Part shown: in pieces, positions 60,886-64,000 of the stretch
How positions within the stretch are numbered: position 1 is the stretch's first letter
How the letters are laid out: each line of letters begins with the position of its first letter
Assembly (NCBI GenBank): GCA_022497155.1
Contig: MU385766.1
Coordinates: forward strand, 62,001 to 126,000
Source of the DNA: Whalleya microplaca
Taxonomy: Eukaryota > Ascomycota > Sordariomycetes > Xylariales > Xylariaceae
Direction: 5' to 3'
DNA length: 64,000 nt
Notes under the pieces: model-generated
The model's database searches: none
Told to the model about the DNA's origin: nothing
The model's input: only the letters and a program-made list of their open reading frames with translations
Made by a program: the position numbers and the translations under genes

Positions 60886-61969
60886 ATGAGTACAGAATCC
60901 GGAACTCGTCCGCAAGTCGGTCCTACGCAATGCGTAGGACCTGACTACCGATCACCAAGTCAAAAACCAGTCGCCACAGTATCTACCGCGGTCGAATATG
61001 ACAATGTTGTCACATTACCTCAGACACCACAGCTTATTGCGCTGCTCACGTGAGTGATTCCCCTATTAGGCGATTCAAGCAGGTCTCTGCCTGTCATAAT
61101 TGCTAAAAATCCGAGTCTATGGCCCTGCCAAGTGACTATTGTGCCAGCTAAATTAGAATGCTCTTTTCGCCATGTTCGGTTAGCTTATAATGTGTTTCTG
61201 AGATAGGATGATCCGCGACAAGAATACTGACCGTGCTGACTTCATCTTTTACTCGAATCGAATCATTCGCTTATTGGTCGAGGAAGGGCTCAACCATCTA
61301 CCAGTCGTTGAGCACACTGTGACCACACCTGTTGGTCGCACCTACGCAGGGTTGATGTTTCAAGGGAAGATATGCGGTGTATCTATCATGAGAGCTGGCG
61401 AAGCTATGGAACAGGGCCTCCGAGACTGCTGTAGGTCAGTGAGGATTGGTAAGATCTTGATCCAACGAGACGAAGAGACATCGACGCCCAAGCTGTTTTA
61501 TGACAAACTCCCCGAGGACATTGCGGAAAGATGGGTGCTTCTACTCGACCCTATGTTTGCTACAGGTCAGATATACGCATTCCCTAAGCCCTACACCCTA
61601 CGCCTGTATTCGAATGAACTGACCTGGTGTGTGCCGTTCTAGGCGGTTCTGCGATCATGGCTGTAGATGTCCTGAAGTCTCGGGGTGTCCCAGAAGAGAG
61701 GATATTATTCCTGAACTTGATCGCCAGCCCGGAAGGCATCCAAAACTTTGCAACTAAGTTCCCTAAACTTCGAGTTGTCACTGCTTTTGTCGACCAGGTG
61801 AGAATCAACTTCCCGAGGACTCATTATAAGTGCTAACGCATATTATCTAGGGTCTCGATGATAAGAAGTATGTCCTCAATGCTACGATATAATTGAACCT
61901 TGCTGACATTCATCTAGCTATATCATTCCGGGCCTGGGAGATTTTGGAGACAGATTCTATACCATGTAG
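60886..61969 (+). CDS. FUR1: Uracil phosphoribosyltransferase
   Basis: Pyrimidine salvage enzyme: uracil plus PRPP gives UMP. It also confers sensitivity to 5-fluorouracil. Five exons (60886-61049, 61207-61565, 61643-61797, 61851-61867, 61918-61969) give 248 residues (yeast Fur1 has 216, the excess being a polar N-terminal extension of about 30). Motifs: TLPQTPQLIALLTMIRDKNTDRADFIFYS, GVSIMRAGEAMEQGLRD, RDEETSTPKLFYDKLPEDI, the PRPP-binding loop LDPMFATGGSA (about 167-178), ERILFLNLIASPEGI and the uracil-binding end YIIPGLGDFGDRFYTM. An intron interrupts the PRPP loop after the ATG of its ATGG, and exon 4 is only 17 nt. The gene converges with ELF1, 286 bp apart. Confidence 0.95.
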
Positions 61970-62255
61970 CGAGCATTCCAGTTATTAAATCTCGGCGAGT
62001 TTGCACTGGAAAAAATTGATACATAGAATTGAGTTTGCACTATGCAGTCGTATTGATCTTGCCATTGCTTCGGAGCGCAGGGTATATTGCCAGGCTCCCA
62101 GGAGAAACGCAACATTGACTACCAACTATAAATTGTGGAGACGAGTATGACCCAGATCCATAGCGCCAGTCCAGTGACATGGTATCGTAAGTCTAGAATG
62201 ACCATTGTTCAGTGCCCTTGTGAGAGTGCTTCGGCATAGCATAATTATGTCGATA

Positions 62256-62873
62256 TCAGTCAAATTCATCATCTGCAACGATTCCTTCTCCCTCGTATCT
62301 GTGGTCGTCTTCATCCTCGTTGGCATATCTGTCAGCCGCCGTCTGTCTCGCTGAACGCTGCGGTGGAATAGACTCAGAGCCTCTAGCTGCAGCATCCCCT
62401 TTTGCGACAGCATCTAAATCAATGTCAGCATCCAAGCTTCTCCGGTGATATACGACAAGATCGACGTACCAGCTGCATCAACCCATTCGCTGTAGACGTC
62501 AACCGGGGCAGAAAGGTCTAACAGATATTAGTGGCTTAAACCTAGCAGGACTTGAGATATCCCTTACAGTTAATACCGCACTGGAACTTCTGTCCGCACA
62601 CCTTGCAATCTAAGTGACCAACGCCAGCTTTCTTATCCATCTTGACAGTGACACTCTTCTCGTGGTTGCAGAACAGACAAGTGAATGTCGTAGGCAAGGG
62701 GTCCGACTGAGAGTATGTGAGCTTTTGATGAACGAGAGACATTGAGTGGCCAGCACGGGAAGCAATACCTTCTTCGGGCCCTGAGGCTTGCGTGAACTCT
62801 TCTTGCGTTTTCCCTGTGGCGGTCATCAGTATCAACGTCGCTCGAACTAGATTAATGAGACGCAGCCTACCAT
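62256..62873 (-). CDS. ELF1: Transcription elongation factor Elf1, zinc-ribbon protein
   Basis: A small nuclear factor that travels with RNA polymerase II through nucleosomes. Five exons: 62871-62873 (the ATG alone), 62769-62813, 62568-62706, 62470-62517 and 62256-62413, giving 130 residues. The basic N-terminus [15 protein letters not shown] is conserved and comes wholly from exon 2. Zinc ligands are Cys26, Cys29, Cys50 and Cys53 in [11 protein letters not shown] and [26 protein letters not shown] is the end of the ribbon domain. The C-terminus is acidic ([21 protein letters not shown]), as in fungal Elf1. The first coding exon holds only the start codon, followed directly by GTAGGC, and the 57-nt intron ends CACAG. 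Conservation of the [10 protein letters not shown] start supports this. Confidence 0.92.
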
Positions 62874-63831
62874 GATGGGCGTGAATGTATAAATTCACGA
62901 GCCAGAGACAAATTCCTTGGCCAAACGAGAAACCCAAGTTAATGATGGAATGGGAAGTTTGATGGAATTTAGAAAGGATTTATTGGCCTTCAAGTTGAAA
63001 TGACGTCGGCTGTCGCGTGGGAAACCACCTGCAGTGTTCGGTTTAAAAAGCTGGTTCGGAGAGGAAAAGCATCGACTTCCGATTCCTTGCTTACTGTAGT
63101 TGTCCTGAAAAAATGATTTTCTTTGTGCGCAAGCGCTCCTTCTTATAGATGTTGCAAGACCCGTCGTCTTAACCTTCCATCAAGCAACAGTGCACCAACA
63201 ACCTTGTCTGAGCGTACCTAAGGTTTGTATGTTTATAACTTTATACTTTGTTCTCGGCCTCGCCTGGCTCAGCCACACATTCCTCCTAACTAATCGATAA
63301 GATAAGGGCGCCTTGGAGGCTGAGCAGGTTTAGGTGGCCTATTTATCCTTATCAGTTAGGTGGGACATCAAGCAACAGGCAGGATGGCGGGGTGAAGCGT
63401 TTATATCTGATATAATCATATATTCAATGCATATATGCAGCTTACATTTCAGACTGTGTACCTAAGAGTGCCGCTTCGCACTTCATCCAGACGCAGGTAC
63501 GCACTGGCTAAGTGTTTATCATTGGGTTACCTTATCCAACAGAAGTTCTCGATACACGTAGGTGTTTGAATCACATTGCCAGAGTTGCGGGTCTAAGGCA
63601 CTAATACAAGCCACCCACTGTGTGATCTGTCAACCTTCCACTCACCTTCTGGCAGCATTCATCTACATACATCATTTTACTGACCGACTTACTCCCCCAG
63701 GAGCAATTCCGGTCCCAGTAACAAATCTGTGACTATCCGCAAACGCTACTGCCACATTTCCATCAGTCTTCCTATCTGCACCCCATCTCCCTTGTTTTGC
63801 ATAGGTAGCTGGTTATTAGTCGGTAATAATC
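62874..63831. other. Region upstream of ELF1 and of the right-edge frame, with secondary structure
   Basis: 958 bp. It holds the ELF1 promoter and, at 63262-63360, two interleaved inverted repeats. The right part (63480-63830) is C/T-rich like a leader. No coding signal until 63832. Confidence 0.45.
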
Positions 63832-64000
63832 ATGACAAGTTCGGGCTCAAATACGGAGAATGCGGTGGGCATGGCGGAGGTTCTACAGGCCTTGAAAGCC
63901 ATCCAAGAGAGTCAGAGTAGACTAGCAACAGAAGTTGAATCCGTTTCTCAACGGCTTGATGCTCTTGCCCCGTCCGCCCAAGAACCTAGCTCCGGCCAGG
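63832..64000 (+). CDS. Start of an unidentified reading frame (partial; Gag-like N-terminus possible)
   Basis: Open from ATG 63832 to the window edge (56 codons) with no stop. After a polar start MTSSGSNTENAVG comes a predicted amphipathic helix, MAEVLQALKAIQESQSRLAT-EVESVSQRLDAL, then a Pro/Ser/Gln-rich stretch. I recognise no domain. A short coiled coil of the type 'QALKAIQESQSRL...QRLDAL' near the N-terminus is common in fungal LTR-retrotransposon Gag proteins, but also in ordinary regulatory proteins. No primer-binding site or long terminal repeat could be shown upstream. Codon use is gene-like. Confidence 0.45.
   Translation, partial: MTSSGSNTENAVGMAEVLQALKAIQESQSRLATEVESVSQRLDALAPSAQEPSSGQ

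Noticed and set aside
63805..63831. Retrotransposon primer-binding site (TGGTTATTAGTCGG)
   Set aside because: It begins with TGG but does not match the 3' end of any tRNA I can recognise, so it was not used as evidence.

Overview
This window is nuclear DNA of a filamentous ascomycete (Pezizomycotina, most likely a sordariomycete). The evidence is the gene content (Ser3, Ded1, class V myosin, Ypk9, Rheb, Csi2-like and Ies1 orthologues), short introns of about 50-100 nt with GTRNGY donors, CTRAC-like branch points and YAG acceptors, and AT-richer spacers full of microsatellites and TACCTAGGTA-type motifs. I rebuilt exon structures by hand from splice signals and checked that reading phase closes for every gene. 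They are predictions without transcript support.

Layout, left to right: the last codons of the histone methyltransferase SET1 (+, 1-122); FCF1 (-, 927-1863); a Csi2-like membrane protein (+, 3267-4295); a YOR1-type ABCC transporter (-, 6107-10791); a 2.6 kb gene-free stretch; the INO80 subunit IES1 (-, 13433-15500); the DEAD-box helicase DED1 (-, 17527-19734); a 2.8 kb gene-free stretch; proteasome beta4 PRE1 (-, 22499-23238), divergent from U3 snoRNP protein RRP9 (+, 23726-25492); a 16-exon P5B ATPase YPK9 (-, 25976-30923); NAP1 (+, 32887-34375); SER3 (+, 35657-37489); myosin V MYO2 (+, 39627-44748); FAP7 (+, 45513-46450); HAM1 (+, 47149-48323); a zinc-finger C78 peptidase of the ZUFSP type (-, 48819-50703); seryl-tRNA synthetase SES1 (-, 51997-53749); Rheb GTPase RHB1 (-, 54707-55675); cohesin release factor WPL1 (-, 57034-59716); uracil phosphoribosyltransferase FUR1 (+, 60886-61969); elongation factor ELF1 (-, 62256-62873); and the start of an unidentified reading frame running off the right edge (+, 63832-64000).

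The genes are core housekeeping functions, not a cluster. They cover chromatin and transcription (SET1, IES1, NAP1, WPL1, ELF1), small-subunit rRNA maturation (FCF1, RRP9, FAP7), translation and RNA (DED1, SES1), nucleotide and amino-acid metabolism (HAM1, FUR1, SER3), protein turnover (PRE1, C78 peptidase), transport and trafficking (YOR1-like, YPK9, MYO2, Csi2-like) and TOR signalling (RHB1). I found no CRISPR array, secondary-metabolite cluster, intact transposon or convincing tRNA.

The most notable observations are two genes whose start codon is split by or directly abuts an intron (PRE1 as AT|G, ELF1 as ATG|), complementary microsatellites in flanking introns of FAP7 and HAM1, an exact palindrome TACCTAGGTA repeated in intergenic DNA, a duplicated motif at the IES1 C-terminus, a low-complexity insert in the second nucleotide-binding domain of the ABC transporter, and a structured leader before the open frame at the right edge. 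I did not find a clearly new multi-gene system.
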